From Pseudomonas cremoricolorata (GTDB lineage: Bacteria; Pseudomonadota; Gammaproteobacteria; Pseudomonadales; Pseudomonadaceae), in NCBI RefSeq assembly GCF_000759535.1, contig NZ_CP009455.1:3038001-3102000 (forward strand): a stretch of DNA of 64,000 nt. Direction: 5' to 3'. Below the pieces are notes generated by a model. It searched no databases, had not been told where the DNA came from, and saw nothing but the letters and a program-made list of their open reading frames with translations. The position numbers and the translations under genes are program-made. Position 1 is the stretch's first letter. The number at the start of each line of letters is the position of its first letter. Shown one piece after another: positions 1 through 8,267 of the stretch.

Positions 1-615
1 GGGCTCAACCCCAGTGCGCAGATTCTGCCGATGCGGCACGGCCATGTGCCGCCAGCGCGGATCATGGGCACCGGCCTGTTCGACCTGCCAAGCCTGGCCC
101 GTGCCCCTGGCTGGATGCGCGCCATGGCCGCGGACCAGCAGCCCGCCTCGGAGTCCGACACCTACGGCATCAGCGCCTGGACCTACCGCCAGCGCGCCCC
201 GTTCCACCCTCAGCGCCTGCTCGCCTGGTTGCGCACGCCGTGGCGCAACGGCCGCCTGCTGCGCAGCAAAGGCTACTTCTGGGTCGCCCACCGCCACCGC
301 GAAATCGGCCTGCTGGTGCAGAGCGGCGGGCAGTTCCAGTGGGACTTCGTCGGCCACTGGTGGACCTTCATCGATCAGACGCAGTGGCCGCAGGACGACT
401 ACCGCCTGCAGGGCGTGCTGGGCAAATGGGATGACGTCGTCGGCGACTGCCGGCAGGAACTGGTGTTCATCGGCCAAGGCCTGGATACCACGCACTTGCA
501 GGCGCAACTCGATGCCTGCCTGCTCAGCACCGAAGAGATTCTGCAAGGCCCCAGCGACTGGAGCGCACTGCCCGACGCCCAGGCCTTCGATCAGGCGGCT
601 TTAGCGGCGCAGTGA
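1..615 (+). CDS. COG0523 (CobW/ZigA-like) GTPase, C-terminal part
   Basis: The reading frame is open from base 1 and ends at TGA 613-615, so the gene starts before the window and only the last 204 residues are visible. They match the C-terminal domain of COG0523 G3E GTPases, the family of CobW and the zinc metallochaperones ZigA/YciC. The visible start (LNPSAQILPM) is the end of the GTPase core, followed by a linker and a beta-rich CobW_C domain with the motifs RSKGYFWVAHRH and DFVGHWW. These proteins are thought to deliver a metal, often zinc under starvation, to client enzymes in the cytosol. The GTP-binding motifs lie outside the window, so the metal and client cannot be judged. No partner gene is fused or overlapping on the right. 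Confidence 0.8.
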   Translation, partial: GLNPSAQILPMRHGHVPPARIMGTGLFDLPSLARAPGWMRAMAADQQPASESDTYGISAWTYRQRAPFHPQRLLAWLRTPWRNGRLLRSKGYFWVAHRHREIGLLVQSGGQFQWDFVGHWWTFIDQTQWPQDDYRLQGVLGKWDDVVGDCRQELVFIGQGLDTTHLQAQLDACLLSTEEILQGPSDWSALPDAQAFDQAALAAQ

Positions 616-664
616 GCATCAGGCGCGGTTGTCATAGGAGCGGCCAGGCCGGCGCTCCGGTCCA

Positions 665-692
665 GCCGCGAAGGGCTGCAAAGCAGCCCCAG
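665..692. repeat. hairpin repeat, copy 1 (related copy at 21923)
   Basis: Perfect 7-bp stem GGGCTGC/GCAGCCC with an AAA loop at 673-689, embedded in a longer unit that recurs almost base for base near 21923-21947. Both copies lie in intergenic DNA. It is likely one of the short dispersed palindromic elements common in P. putida-type genomes, and may end transcription of the upstream GTPase gene, although there is no T-run. Confidence 0.5.
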
Positions 693-718
693 TCCCCATC
701 GATCCAAGGAGGTATCGC

Positions 719-2002
719 ATGTTCCTGTTCACCCGAACCAGCCGCTGGGTGCTGGCACCGTTGGCCGAGCATCTGGACGATCCGGACCACGCACGTGCGC
801 CGTTGTCATCGCGCCATCCGCTGCTGCGGCGCATTCTTGCCGGGGTCAGCCGCCTGCTCGACGAACGCCGCGCGCTCAAGGCCCAGGTACAACTGCTTGA
901 GCAGGCCCATCAGGCGCTGACCGAGCAGGTGCAGGCTAGCGCCACCGAACTGCACCAGCAGCAGGCGCGCTGGACGCTGCTGGCCAGCGACCCCGAGCAA
1001 CACCTCTGGCAACTGGACCTCAGTGCCGGCAACAGCCTCGAGGCGCAGACCCCACTGCGCTGGCTGGCCGGCGCACTGCCAGGCCTCGACTACCTGCACG
1101 CGTTCAGCCAATCCCTGCACCCGGACGATCGCCAGCGCCTCCTGCACGGCCTGCGCGCCTGCCTGGCACACGCGGCGGACGGCCCACCCTGGCGCACCCG
1201 CCTGCGCGTGCGCCTGACGGCCAACGGTGAGTATCGCCAGTGCCAATTGAGCGCAGTCTGCCAACGCGATGCCGAGGGCTCCGCCGTCGCCTTGGGCGGC
1301 ACGCTGCGCGATGTCCATGAGCAATCGACCCACGAGGAACAACTGCACCTGGCCGCCATCCGTTTCGACATTGCCCGGGAAATGCTCCACGACGGCCTGT
1401 GGGATATCGAGGTGGTGGCGGGCGATCCGGCCAACCCGCGCAACACCATCTGGTGGTCGTCGCAGATGCGCCGGCTGCTCGGCTACGACAGCGAAGAGGC
1501 CTTCCCCAACACCCTGGAAAGCTGGACCTCGCGGCTGCACCCGGAGGACAGCGCCCGGGCGATTGCTGCCTTCGTCGCCCACGTCGAAGACCGCAGCGGT
1601 CGCACGCCCTTCGACGTCGACTATCGCCTGCGCCACCGCGACGGCGCCTACCGCTGGTTCCGTGGTCGCGGCCAGACCCGGCGCAGCGCCGACGGCGCGC
1701 CGCTGCGGGTGGTCGGCGCCATCACCGACATCCACGCCAGCCACGAGCAGGAGCAAATGCGCCAGGCCCAGGCCCAGCAGCATCGGGTGATGCAGGAGAC
1801 CTTGGGCAAGCTGACGCAGATCGTCGCCAGCATCCAGGGCATCGCCAGCCAGACCAACCTGCTGGCGCTCAATGCGGCCATCGAGGCCGCCCGTGCCGGT
1901 GAGGCTGGGCGAGGTTTTGCCGTGGTGGCCGACGAGGTGCGCAAGCTGGCCACCCGCACCAGCCAGGCCACGCAACAGGCGGCCAACATGATCGAAGGCT
2001 AG
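719..2002 (+). CDS. soluble PAS-domain methyl-accepting chemotaxis protein
   Basis: 427 aa. A strong AAGGAGG lies 6 bp before the ATG. There is no signal peptide and no membrane segment, so this is a cytoplasmic receptor. Residues about 45-75 look like a coiled coil. A degenerate PAS fold (about 85-200) and a clear second PAS domain (about 225-345, with [16 protein letters not shown] and a final GAITDIH) follow. Residues about 360-427 hold the MCP hairpin tip, with [18 protein letters not shown] and [15 protein letters not shown], which contacts CheA/CheW. The protein stops soon after the tip, so the returning helix and methylation region are very short compared with normal MCPs. By family it senses a cytosolic signal such as redox state through a PAS cofactor; the ligand is unknown. 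Confidence 0.85.
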   Translation: MFLFTRTSRWVLAPLAEHLDDPDHARAPLSSRHPLLRRILAGVSRLLDERRALKAQVQLLEQAHQALTEQVQASATELHQQQARWTLLASDPEQHLWQLDLSAGNSLEAQTPLRWLAGALPGLDYLHAFSQSLHPDDRQRLLHGLRACLAHAADGPPWRTRLRVRLTANGEYRQCQLSAVCQRDAEGSAVALGGTLRDVHEQSTHEEQLHLAAIRFDIAREMLHDGLWDIEVVAGDPANPRNTIWWSSQMRRLLGYDSEEAFPNTLESWTSRLHPEDSARAIAAFVAHVEDRSGRTPFDVDYRLRHRDGAYRWFRGRGQTRRSADGAPLRVVGAITDIHASHEQEQMRQAQAQQHRVMQETLGKLTQIVASIQGIASQTNLLALNAAIEAARAGEAGRGFAVVADEVRKLATRTSQATQQAANMIEG

Positions 2003-2093
2003 GCCGCCGATTGGCAAAGCCGTTCACCGCCATTGATGTGTTTTGCCATTGTTCCGGCGGCGGGCGCCGCCGAGTATTCATCCTCACCAGCGC

Positions 2094-2104
2094 AACAATA
2101 ACAA
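2094..2104 (+). promoter_or_regulatory. candidate Hfq/Crc (catabolite repression) site
   Basis: AACAATAACAA holds two overlapping matches to AANAANAA, the A-rich motif bound by Hfq with Crc in Pseudomonas. It lies 12-22 nt upstream of the acyl-CoA synthetase ATG, over the place where a ribosome binds. By the known mechanism it would block translation while preferred carbon sources are present. The match is exact; the function is inferred. Confidence 0.45.
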
Positions 2105-2115
2105 CAGGTACCGCT

Positions 2116-3756
2116 ATGCGTGATCATCAGTCAGCTGCTGCGTCGTTCGACTATCTGCACACTGCCCAGGCCGACCTGCACGGCAGTCTCGAAGCCCTCA
2201 ACGCCTGCGTCGAATGCTGCGACCGCCATGTCGGCAGCGACGCCATCGCCCTTTACTGCGAAACCCAGGACGGCCGCGCCTCGCAGTACAGCTTCGAGCA
2301 CCTGCAAGCGCAGGCCGCGCGCTTTGGCAACTTCCTGCGCGAGCAGGGCGTACAGCCCGGCGACCGCGTGGCCGGGCTGCTGCCGCGCACCGTCGAACTG
2401 ATGGTGGTGATTCTCGGCACCTGGCGCGTCGGCGCGGTGTATCAGCCACTGTTCACCGCCTTCGGTCCCAAGGCCATCGAGCAGCGTCTGGGCTGTTCCG
2501 GTGCGCGCTGGATCGTCACCGACCGGCTCAACCGCAGCAAGCTCGACGACGTGTCGCCGTGCCCGACCGTGCTGTTGGTCGACGCCCATGCCGAGCACGC
2601 CCACGACCTCGATTTCTGGAGCCAGGTTCAGCGCCAGAGCACTGACTGCGAACCGCTGCTGCAGCCAGCCAGCGCGCCGTTCCTGCTGATGTGCACCTCC
2701 GGCACCACCGGCCCGGCCAAGCCACTGGAAGTGCCACTGGCGGCGATCCTTGCCTTCAAGGGCTACATGCGCGATGCCATCGGCCTGCGCGCGGATGACC
2801 GCTTCTGGAACCTCGCCGACCCCGGCTGGGCCTACGGCCTGTACTACGCCGTCACCGGGCCGCTGGCCTGCGGCCATGCCACGTTGTTCTTCGATGGGCC
2901 GTTCTCGGTGGAAAGCACCTGTCGGGTCATTGCCAAGTACGCCATCACCAACCTGGCTGGCTCACCCACCGCCTACCGCCTGCTGATCGCCGCTGAGCAG
3001 CAGTTCGCAGACGGCGTGCGCGGCCACCTGCGCGCGGTCAGCAGTGCCGGCGAGCCGCTCAACCCGCAAGTGATCCGCTGGTTCGCCGACAACCTCGGCG
3101 TGGTCATCCACGACCACTACGGGCAGACCGAGGTCGGCATGGTGCTGTGCAATCACCACGGCTTGCAGCACAGCGTGCGCGAAGGCTCGGCCGGCTATGC
3201 CGTGCCAGGCTACCGGGTGGTGGTGCTCGACCCGGCCCAGCGCGAACTGTCGCCGGGCCAGCCTGGCATCCTTGCCATCGACCGCGAGCGCTCGCCGCTG
3301 TGCTGGTTCGGCGGCTACTTCGGCATGAAAACCAAGGCCTTCGTCGGCCGTTATTACCTGAGCGGCGATGTGGTCGAGCTCAACGACGACGGCAGTATCG
3401 CCTTCGTTGGCCGCGACGACGACGTCATCACCACCTCGGGTTATCGCGTGGGGCCGTTCGATGTCGAAAGCGCGCTGATCGAACACCCGGCGGTGATCGA
3501 AGCCGCCGTGGTCGGCAAGCCCGACCCGCAGCGCACCGAGCTGATCAAGGCCTTCGTCGTGCTCAACAGCCAGCAGCCGCCCAGCCCGGAGCTTGCCGAA
3601 GCCTTGCGCCTGCACGTGCGCCACCGCCTGGCCGCGCATGCCTACCCGCGCGAGATCGAGTTCGTCGAGCAACTGCCCAAGACTCCCAGCGGCAAGCTGC
3701 AGCGCTTCATCCTGCGCAATCAGGAAATCGCCAAGCAACGCGCAGTCGATGCTTGA
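2116..3756 (+). CDS. AMP-forming acyl-CoA synthetase
   Basis: 546 aa from the ATG at 2116; the frame is open further upstream, but conserved sequence starts here. It activates a carboxylic acid to its CoA thioester via an acyl-adenylate. Visible ANL-superfamily motifs: P-loop TSGTTGPAKP near residue 195, YGQTE near 336, the aspartate motif YYLSGD, hinge GYRVGPFDVE near 441, and PKTPSGKLQR with catalytic Lys527. The layout resembles acetyl/propionyl- and medium-chain acyl-CoA synthetases; substrate is not deducible by eye. The TetR regulator 12 bp downstream is probably co-transcribed and may respond to the acyl-CoA product. An A-rich Hfq/Crc-like site covers the leader. Confidence 0.88.
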   Translation: MRDHQSAAASFDYLHTAQADLHGSLEALNACVECCDRHVGSDAIALYCETQDGRASQYSFEHLQAQAARFGNFLREQGVQPGDRVAGLLPRTVELMVVILGTWRVGAVYQPLFTAFGPKAIEQRLGCSGARWIVTDRLNRSKLDDVSPCPTVLLVDAHAEHAHDLDFWSQVQRQSTDCEPLLQPASAPFLLMCTSGTTGPAKPLEVPLAAILAFKGYMRDAIGLRADDRFWNLADPGWAYGLYYAVTGPLACGHATLFFDGPFSVESTCRVIAKYAITNLAGSPTAYRLLIAAEQQFADGVRGHLRAVSSAGEPLNPQVIRWFADNLGVVIHDHYGQTEVGMVLCNHHGLQHSVREGSAGYAVPGYRVVVLDPAQRELSPGQPGILAIDRERSPLCWFGGYFGMKTKAFVGRYYLSGDVVELNDDGSIAFVGRDDDVITTSGYRVGPFDVESALIEHPAVIEAAVVGKPDPQRTELIKAFVVLNSQQPPSPELAEALRLHVRHRLAAHAYPREIEFVEQLPKTPSGKLQRFILRNQEIAKQRAVDA

Positions 3757-3768
3757 GCGGGGAGACCG

Positions 3769-4338
3769 ATGGTGTTGAGTCGAGTGGAGTTTCAGCGCAA
3801 GGCGGTCGAGCTGTTCCAGCAGCGTGGCTTCAGTTCGGTGAGCATGCGCGAGCTGGCCGCCCATGTCGGCATCAGCCCCGGCTCGATCTATCACCACATC
3901 GAGAACAAGGAAACCTTGCTCTACGAGCTGTTGTTCGAGCTCTATCAGGCGCTCAATGCCCAACTGCGCACGGTCAAGCGCCGCCGTCTGGCTACGGCCA
4001 AGGCGCTGTCGCAGGTCATCGACGGCCACCTCGACCTGTACGAGCGCATGCCGGGGCATTTCCGCCTGGCCAACATGGAGCACGGCCAGCTCAGCCCGCC
4101 ACTGGCCGCCGACATCGCGCTGCTGCGCAGCCGCTATGAGCAACAAATGCTCCAACTGTTTCGCAGCGAGGCGACTGCCGGCGAAGGCCAGCTGGGGGAC
4201 GCGGGGTTGCTGGCGCTGTTCGCCATGCTGCACGCATTGCCCGGCTGGCTCGACCCACAGTTGGACGGCATGCAGCGCCGGCAGCTCGCCCGCAGCATGC
4301 TCGGCGGTGCGCTGCAAGGTGCGCGGTCGTTGGCGTAG
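3769..4338 (+). CDS. TetR-family transcriptional regulator
   Basis: 189 aa with a GGGGAG ribosome site, 12 bp after the acyl-CoA synthetase. The N-terminal TetR helix-turn-helix is clear: VELFQQRGFSSVSMRELA followed by GISPGSIYHHIENKETLLYE (residues about 10-50). The C-terminal half is the variable ligand domain with many Leu/His residues. TetR regulators next to acyl-CoA synthetases usually repress the fatty or organic acid catabolic gene and are released by an acyl-CoA. Position and orientation suggest it controls the synthetase, and perhaps itself. No operator was recognised with confidence. Confidence 0.85.
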   Translation: MVLSRVEFQRKAVELFQQRGFSSVSMRELAAHVGISPGSIYHHIENKETLLYELLFELYQALNAQLRTVKRRRLATAKALSQVIDGHLDLYERMPGHFRLANMEHGQLSPPLAADIALLRSRYEQQMLQLFRSEATAGEGQLGDAGLLALFAMLHALPGWLDPQLDGMQRRQLARSMLGGALQGARSLA

Positions 4339-4351
4339 GGAAGGGGGGAAG

Positions 4352-4378
4352 ACCCGAGGTCGGCAAGCGACCCCGGGT
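4352..4378. terminator. hairpin between convergent TetR and tal genes
   Basis: Stem of 11 bp with one mismatch (ACCCGAGGTCG / CGACCCCGGGT) and a 5-base loop in the 48-bp gap between two convergent genes. It lacks a T-run, so it may be a bidirectional block rather than a classic intrinsic terminator. Confidence 0.5.
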
Positions 4379-4386
4379 GGAGGGGG

Positions 4387-5307
4387 TTACTCGGCCATCA
4401 AGACTTCGAGCTTTTCCTGGTCACGGGCGAACTGGCGGATGCCTTCTGCCAGCTTCTCGGTGGCCATGGCATCTTCGTTCATGCCCCAGCGGAACTGGCT
4501 CTCGTTGAGTTGCTGGCGCGCCTCACCGTGGTTGCCTGGCTTGAGCTTGCGCGGCAGCTCACCGTGGTCGTCGCTCAATTGTTGCAGCAGTTCCGGGCTG
4601 ATGGTCAGGCGGTCGCAGCCTGCCAGTTGCTCGATCTGGTTGACGTTGCGAAAGCTCGCGCCCATGACCACGGTGTCGTAGCCGTTGGTTTTGTAATAGT
4701 CGTAGATGCGCGTGACCGATTGCACCCCCGGATCATCGGCGCCGGTGTATTCCTTGCCGGTGCTCTTCTTGTACCAGTCGTAGATACGCCCCACGAACGG
4801 CGAAATCAGAAACACCCCGGCATCGGCGCAGGCTTGGGCCTGGCCGAAGGAGAACAGCAGGGTCAGGTTGGTCTGGATACCTTCCTTTTCCAGCTTCTCG
4901 GCGGCGCGGATACCTTCCCAGGTGGAGGCCAGCTTGATCAGCACGCGGTCTCTGCCGACGCCCGATTGATCGTACAGTTTGATCAGATGACGGGCCTTGT
5001 TCAGCAGCGCTGCTTCATCGAACGACAGCCGTGCATCGACTTCCGTGGAAATGCGCCCCGGAATCGCTTTGAGAATGCCGCTGCCCACCGCCACCGCAAA
5101 GTGATCGCAAGCCAGGTCGACATCGCCTTTGGCCTCGGCCTTGACCTTGCTCAGCAGGTCGGCATAACCGGGTATGGCGGCGGCCTTGAGCAGCAACGAA
5201 GGGTTGGTGGTGGCATCGACCGGTTTGAGACGGGTAATGGCATCCAGGTCACCGGTGTCGGCGACCACGGTGGTGAACTGCTTGAGTTGTTCCAGCTTGG
5301 AGGTCAT
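4387..5307 (-). CDS. tal: transaldolase
   Basis: 306 aa TalB-type transaldolase of the non-oxidative pentose phosphate pathway, transferring a dihydroxyacetone unit from sedoheptulose-7-P to glyceraldehyde-3-P. The start at 5307 is preferred over an upstream frame extension because AGGAAAG precedes it and [20 protein letters not shown] is the family N-terminus. Motifs: [13 protein letters not shown], catalytic Schiff-base Lys125 in [23 protein letters not shown], and phosphate-binding GASFRN. The length is normal. It lies downstream of dusA on the same strand with a 121-bp gap and is convergent with the TetR gene. Confidence 0.97.
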   Translation of the reverse strand: MTSKLEQLKQFTTVVADTGDLDAITRLKPVDATTNPSLLLKAAAIPGYADLLSKVKAEAKGDVDLACDHFAVAVGSGILKAIPGRISTEVDARLSFDEAALLNKARHLIKLYDQSGVGRDRVLIKLASTWEGIRAAEKLEKEGIQTNLTLLFSFGQAQACADAGVFLISPFVGRIYDWYKKSTGKEYTGADDPGVQSVTRIYDYYKTNGYDTVVMGASFRNVNQIEQLAGCDRLTISPELLQQLSDDHGELPRKLKPGNHGEARQQLNESQFRWGMNEDAMATEKLAEGIRQFARDQEKLEVLMAE

Positions 5308-5428
5308 GGCGTGCTCTTTCCTGTGCGAGGACTCGACATTACCCGAGCCCCACCAGCCGCTCAAGGATGGCAGGACAAGTCGGATAGGGTTGTCAGTTTC
5401 GAGTCGGCGCTGCACGCCAGGGTTCAGT

Positions 5429-6439
5429 TCATCGGCCCTGCAACAGCTCAGCGGCCTGATCGAACACCGCCAGTGGCTCGGGATGCTTGTGAATGTCCGA
5501 CGACAGCAGCTGACGGAACCGCCGCGCCCCGGCAAAACCCTGACCCAGCCCCAGAATGTGCCGCGTCACATGGTGCAACGCGCCGCCGCTTTGCAAATGC
5601 GCGACGATGTACGGCCGCAGCCTGGCAATGGTCTCGGCCCGGCTGATCACCGGCGCCGAACTGCCGAACACGCGCTGATCGACCTCTGCCAGCAGGTAAG
5701 GATTGTGGTACGCCTCCCGCCCCAGCATCACCCCATCGAAGGTCTGCAAGTGCTGCTCGCATTCCTCCAGGGTCTTGATGCCGCCGTTGAGGACGATTTC
5801 AAGATCGGGAAAATCTGCCTTCAACTGCGCCGCCACGTCGTAGCGCAACGGCGGAATGTCACGGTTCTCCTTCGGCGACAGCCCCTCGAGAATGGCGATC
5901 CGCGCATGCACGGTGAAACTCCGGCACCCTGCGTCGCGCACCTGCCCGACGAAATCGCACAGCTCGGCATAACTGTCACGGCCATTGATGCCGATGCGGT
6001 GCTTGACCGTCACCGCAATCCCCACCGCATCGCGCATCGCCTTGACACAATCGGCCACCAACCCCGGATGCCCCATCAGGCACGCGCCGATCATATTGTT
6101 CTGCACCCGATCACTCGGACAGCCAACGTTCAGGTTGACCTCGTCATACCCCGCACCCTCCGCCAACCGCGCACACCCCGCCAAATCCCCCGGCACACTC
6201 CCACCCAACTGCAACGCCAACGGATGCTCCGCCTCGTCATGGCGCAGGAAACGTTGCGCGTCACCGTGCAGCAGCGCGCCGGTGGTGACCATTTCCGTGT
6301 ACAGAAGCGTGTGGCGCGAGAGCAGGCGCAGGAAGTAGCGGCAGTGGCGGTCGGTCCAGTCCATCATAGGGGCAACGCTGAAGCGGCGGGACGGCTCAGG
6401 GCGCGTGGCTTGTGGCTTTGAGGCTAATTCTAGTGGCAT
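5429..6439 (-). CDS. dusA: tRNA-dihydrouridine(20/20a) synthase DusA
   Basis: 336 aa FMN-dependent enzyme that reduces U20/U20a in the tRNA D-loop with NADPH. Motifs: [35 protein letters not shown] with the catalytic Cys, VKHRIGI, FTVHAR, NGGI and GVMLGREAY. The first 18-19 residues before SRRFSVAP are not family-conserved. The integrase gene starts 104 bp from this start codon in the opposite direction. The 5' end of dusA is a known attachment site for a dedicated integrase family, so the present promoter and N-terminus may have been supplied or altered by the inserted element. The enzyme core is complete and should be functional. Confidence 0.96.
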   Translation of the reverse strand: MPLELASKPQATRPEPSRRFSVAPMMDWTDRHCRYFLRLLSRHTLLYTEMVTTGALLHGDAQRFLRHDEAEHPLALQLGGSVPGDLAGCARLAEGAGYDEVNLNVGCPSDRVQNNMIGACLMGHPGLVADCVKAMRDAVGIAVTVKHRIGINGRDSYAELCDFVGQVRDAGCRSFTVHARIAILEGLSPKENRDIPPLRYDVAAQLKADFPDLEIVLNGGIKTLEECEQHLQTFDGVMLGREAYHNPYLLAEVDQRVFGSSAPVISRAETIARLRPYIVAHLQSGGALHHVTRHILGLGQGFAGARRFRQLLSSDIHKHPEPLAVFDQAAELLQGR

Positions 6440-6497
6440 TCAGGTCTACGCATTATTGTGCCGTTTTTGGGGGTTTTCGGGCGTTTTTAGTGTGACA

Positions 6498-6535
6498 GTG
6501 GTACGATGTACCACCGCCAATCACGCTTGTACCAC
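6498..6535. repeat. three GTACCAC heptamers before the integrase
   Basis: GTGGTAC (6498-6504) and GTACCAC (6508-6514) form a dyad with a 3-base centre. A third copy, GTACCAC, lies at 6529-6535. The two direct copies are 21 bp apart, two helical turns, and the last ends 8 bp before the integrase ATG. They could be integrase arm sites or an operator for autoregulation. A further GTGGTAC occurs at 14358-14364. Confidence 0.4.
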
Positions 6536-6543
6536 CGAAAACC

Positions 6544-7665
6544 ATGGCAACGATCAGAGCAAGGAAAAAGGCCGATGGGACGGTCAGTTACACCGTCCAG
6601 ATCCGCCTCAAGAAAAAGGGTGTCTTAGTTTATCAAGAAGCCCAGACATTCGCCCGCAAGCAGGCCGCCCAAGCCTGGGCGAAGCGACGGGAGACCGAAT
6701 TGGCGGTCCCTGGCGCTATCGAGCGGGCCAGTCGCAAGGGGCAGACGGTCAAGGAGATGATCGAGCGCTACCTGGTCGAAGCCGAGAAAGCCCGGCCGCT
6801 GGGTGAGACGAAGCGGCGAACGTTGAATGCCATCAAGAACAGCTACCTGGGTGAGAAAGTGGATTCCGACCTCACCCAGCAGGTGCTGGTGGACTACGCG
6901 CTGTGGCGCATGAGTCCTGAAGGTGGCGGCATTAAACCGCAGACGGCCGGTAATGACCTGGCGCACTTGGGATCGGTGCTGTCCCTGGCCAGGGCGGCGT
7001 GGGGGTATGAGATTGACGCGCAAGCCATGCCAGATGCGCGCCTCGTGCTGAAGAAGTTCGGCTACAACCTGAAGAGCCGAGAGCGGGATCGGCGTCCTAC
7101 GCTGGATGAGATCGATAAGGTGATGGAGCACTTCTTCGAGATGTTGCAGCGGCGTCCGAGCGTCATCCACATGCCCAAGGTAGTAGCGTTCGCGATTTTT
7201 TCGACCCGCCGAATGGACGAGATCACCCGCATAAGGTGGGAAGATCTGGATGAGCACCGGCAGGCAGTGAAGGTGCGGGACATGAAAAACCCTGGTCAGA
7301 AGATTGGCAACGATGTCTGGTGTTACTTGCCGGATGAAGCGTGGATCATCGTGCAGAGCATGCCCAGAGCGTGTCGCGAGATATTCCCGTACAACACGGA
7401 TTCAATCGGCACAGCCTGGTCGAAGGCATGCAAGATGAAAGGGATAGAGGATCTGCATTTCCACGACTTGCGTCACGAAGGGGTGAGTCGGTTGTTTGAA
7501 ATGGACTGGGACATACCGAGGGTCTCAAGCGTATCTGGTCACCGCGATTGGAACTCGCTGCGGCGGTATACCCATTTGCGTGGGCGAGGGGATGGGTATA
7601 AAGGCTGGGCGTGGCTGGATCGGATCATTCTGGCACCCGTTAAACTCGGCGCCCGGGCTGAGTAG
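6544..7665 (+). CDS. tyrosine recombinase / phage integrase (dusA type)
   Basis: 373 aa. The N-terminal part (MATIRARKKADGTVSYTVQ) is the AP2-like arm-binding domain, residues about 65-170 the core-binding domain, and 185-350 the catalytic domain. Catalytic residues can be placed: Arg223 in STRRMDEI, His307/Arg310 in HDLRHEG, His333 in SGHRDW and nucleophile Tyr342 in RRYTHL. It is divergent from dusA with a 104-bp gap, matching the known family that integrates in the dusA 5' end. It would integrate and excise the island. No excisionase was recognised, although one of the small proteins further right could serve. The gene looks intact. Confidence 0.93.
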   Translation: MATIRARKKADGTVSYTVQIRLKKKGVLVYQEAQTFARKQAAQAWAKRRETELAVPGAIERASRKGQTVKEMIERYLVEAEKARPLGETKRRTLNAIKNSYLGEKVDSDLTQQVLVDYALWRMSPEGGGIKPQTAGNDLAHLGSVLSLARAAWGYEIDAQAMPDARLVLKKFGYNLKSRERDRRPTLDEIDKVMEHFFEMLQRRPSVIHMPKVVAFAIFSTRRMDEITRIRWEDLDEHRQAVKVRDMKNPGQKIGNDVWCYLPDEAWIIVQSMPRACREIFPYNTDSIGTAWSKACKMKGIEDLHFHDLRHEGVSRLFEMDWDIPRVSSVSGHRDWNSLRRYTHLRGRGDGYKGWAWLDRIILAPVKLGARAE

Positions 7666-7891
7666 CGGATGGGTAAAGATGCTACTTCTATAAGCGCTTA
7701 CTGGTGGCAGGCATCGGCTGTGGGTCGATTGCGGTCAGTCGCGAACGGCTGCTCTCGACCCGAAGCTGCCGTTCACGAAGTGCAGTAATCGGCGAGGAGC
7801 GGCTGCCGGTGTCATGCAGATTGCCTCCTTGGCAGTGTGGCGCTAAGGGTTCGCTCCGTGTTGAGGCTGCTCAGCCGAAGAACTGAACCAA

Positions 7892-8176
7892 TTAGAAGAA
7901 TGGAATTAACGTGGCAACTGCCGCACCGGCTTGAACCAAGAGCATTACCGAGAGCCATTTTGGCTCCCGCCGGATAAACCAGTAAACCGCGTTCAATATC
8001 ATTGAAATCAGGTTGGTGAGCCCCAGGACGGCGAATGCAAGGATGCCCGAGATCTTGACAGGGGAAGTGGTGGGCGATTGCAACACGTAGAGCGCCAGGA
8101 TCGGGCCCAGAATCACTGTTGTGATCGAAAGGCCAGCGACCGTGCGGGTAAATCGCAAAGCTTCGTCAGGCGTCAT
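7892..8176 (-). CDS. small membrane protein of unknown function
   Basis: 94 aa, start at ATG 8176 with AAGGA about 11 bp before it. There are three likely transmembrane helices: about 12-33 (VAGLSITTVILGPILALYVL), 43-65 (ILAFAVLGLTNLISMILNAVY) and 75-94 (LSVMLLVQAGAAVATLIPFF). The basic loop FIRREPK between helices 2 and 3 suggests cytoplasmic placement. I do not recognise the family. It is divergent, 91 bp away, from another membrane-anchored unknown, and both sit just inside the island behind the integrase. Confidence 0.6.
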   Translation of the reverse strand: MTPDEALRFTRTVAGLSITTVILGPILALYVLQSPTTSPVKISGILAFAVLGLTNLISMILNAVYWFIRREPKWLSVMLLVQAGAAVATLIPFF

Positions 8177-8267
8177 GCCTTGAGATGTCCTTCTATGACC
8201 GGGCTTGGGGCATCACTGCCATCTGGCCTATTCTGCAACGTGCACAAAAGGGTTCACAAGGACGTCC

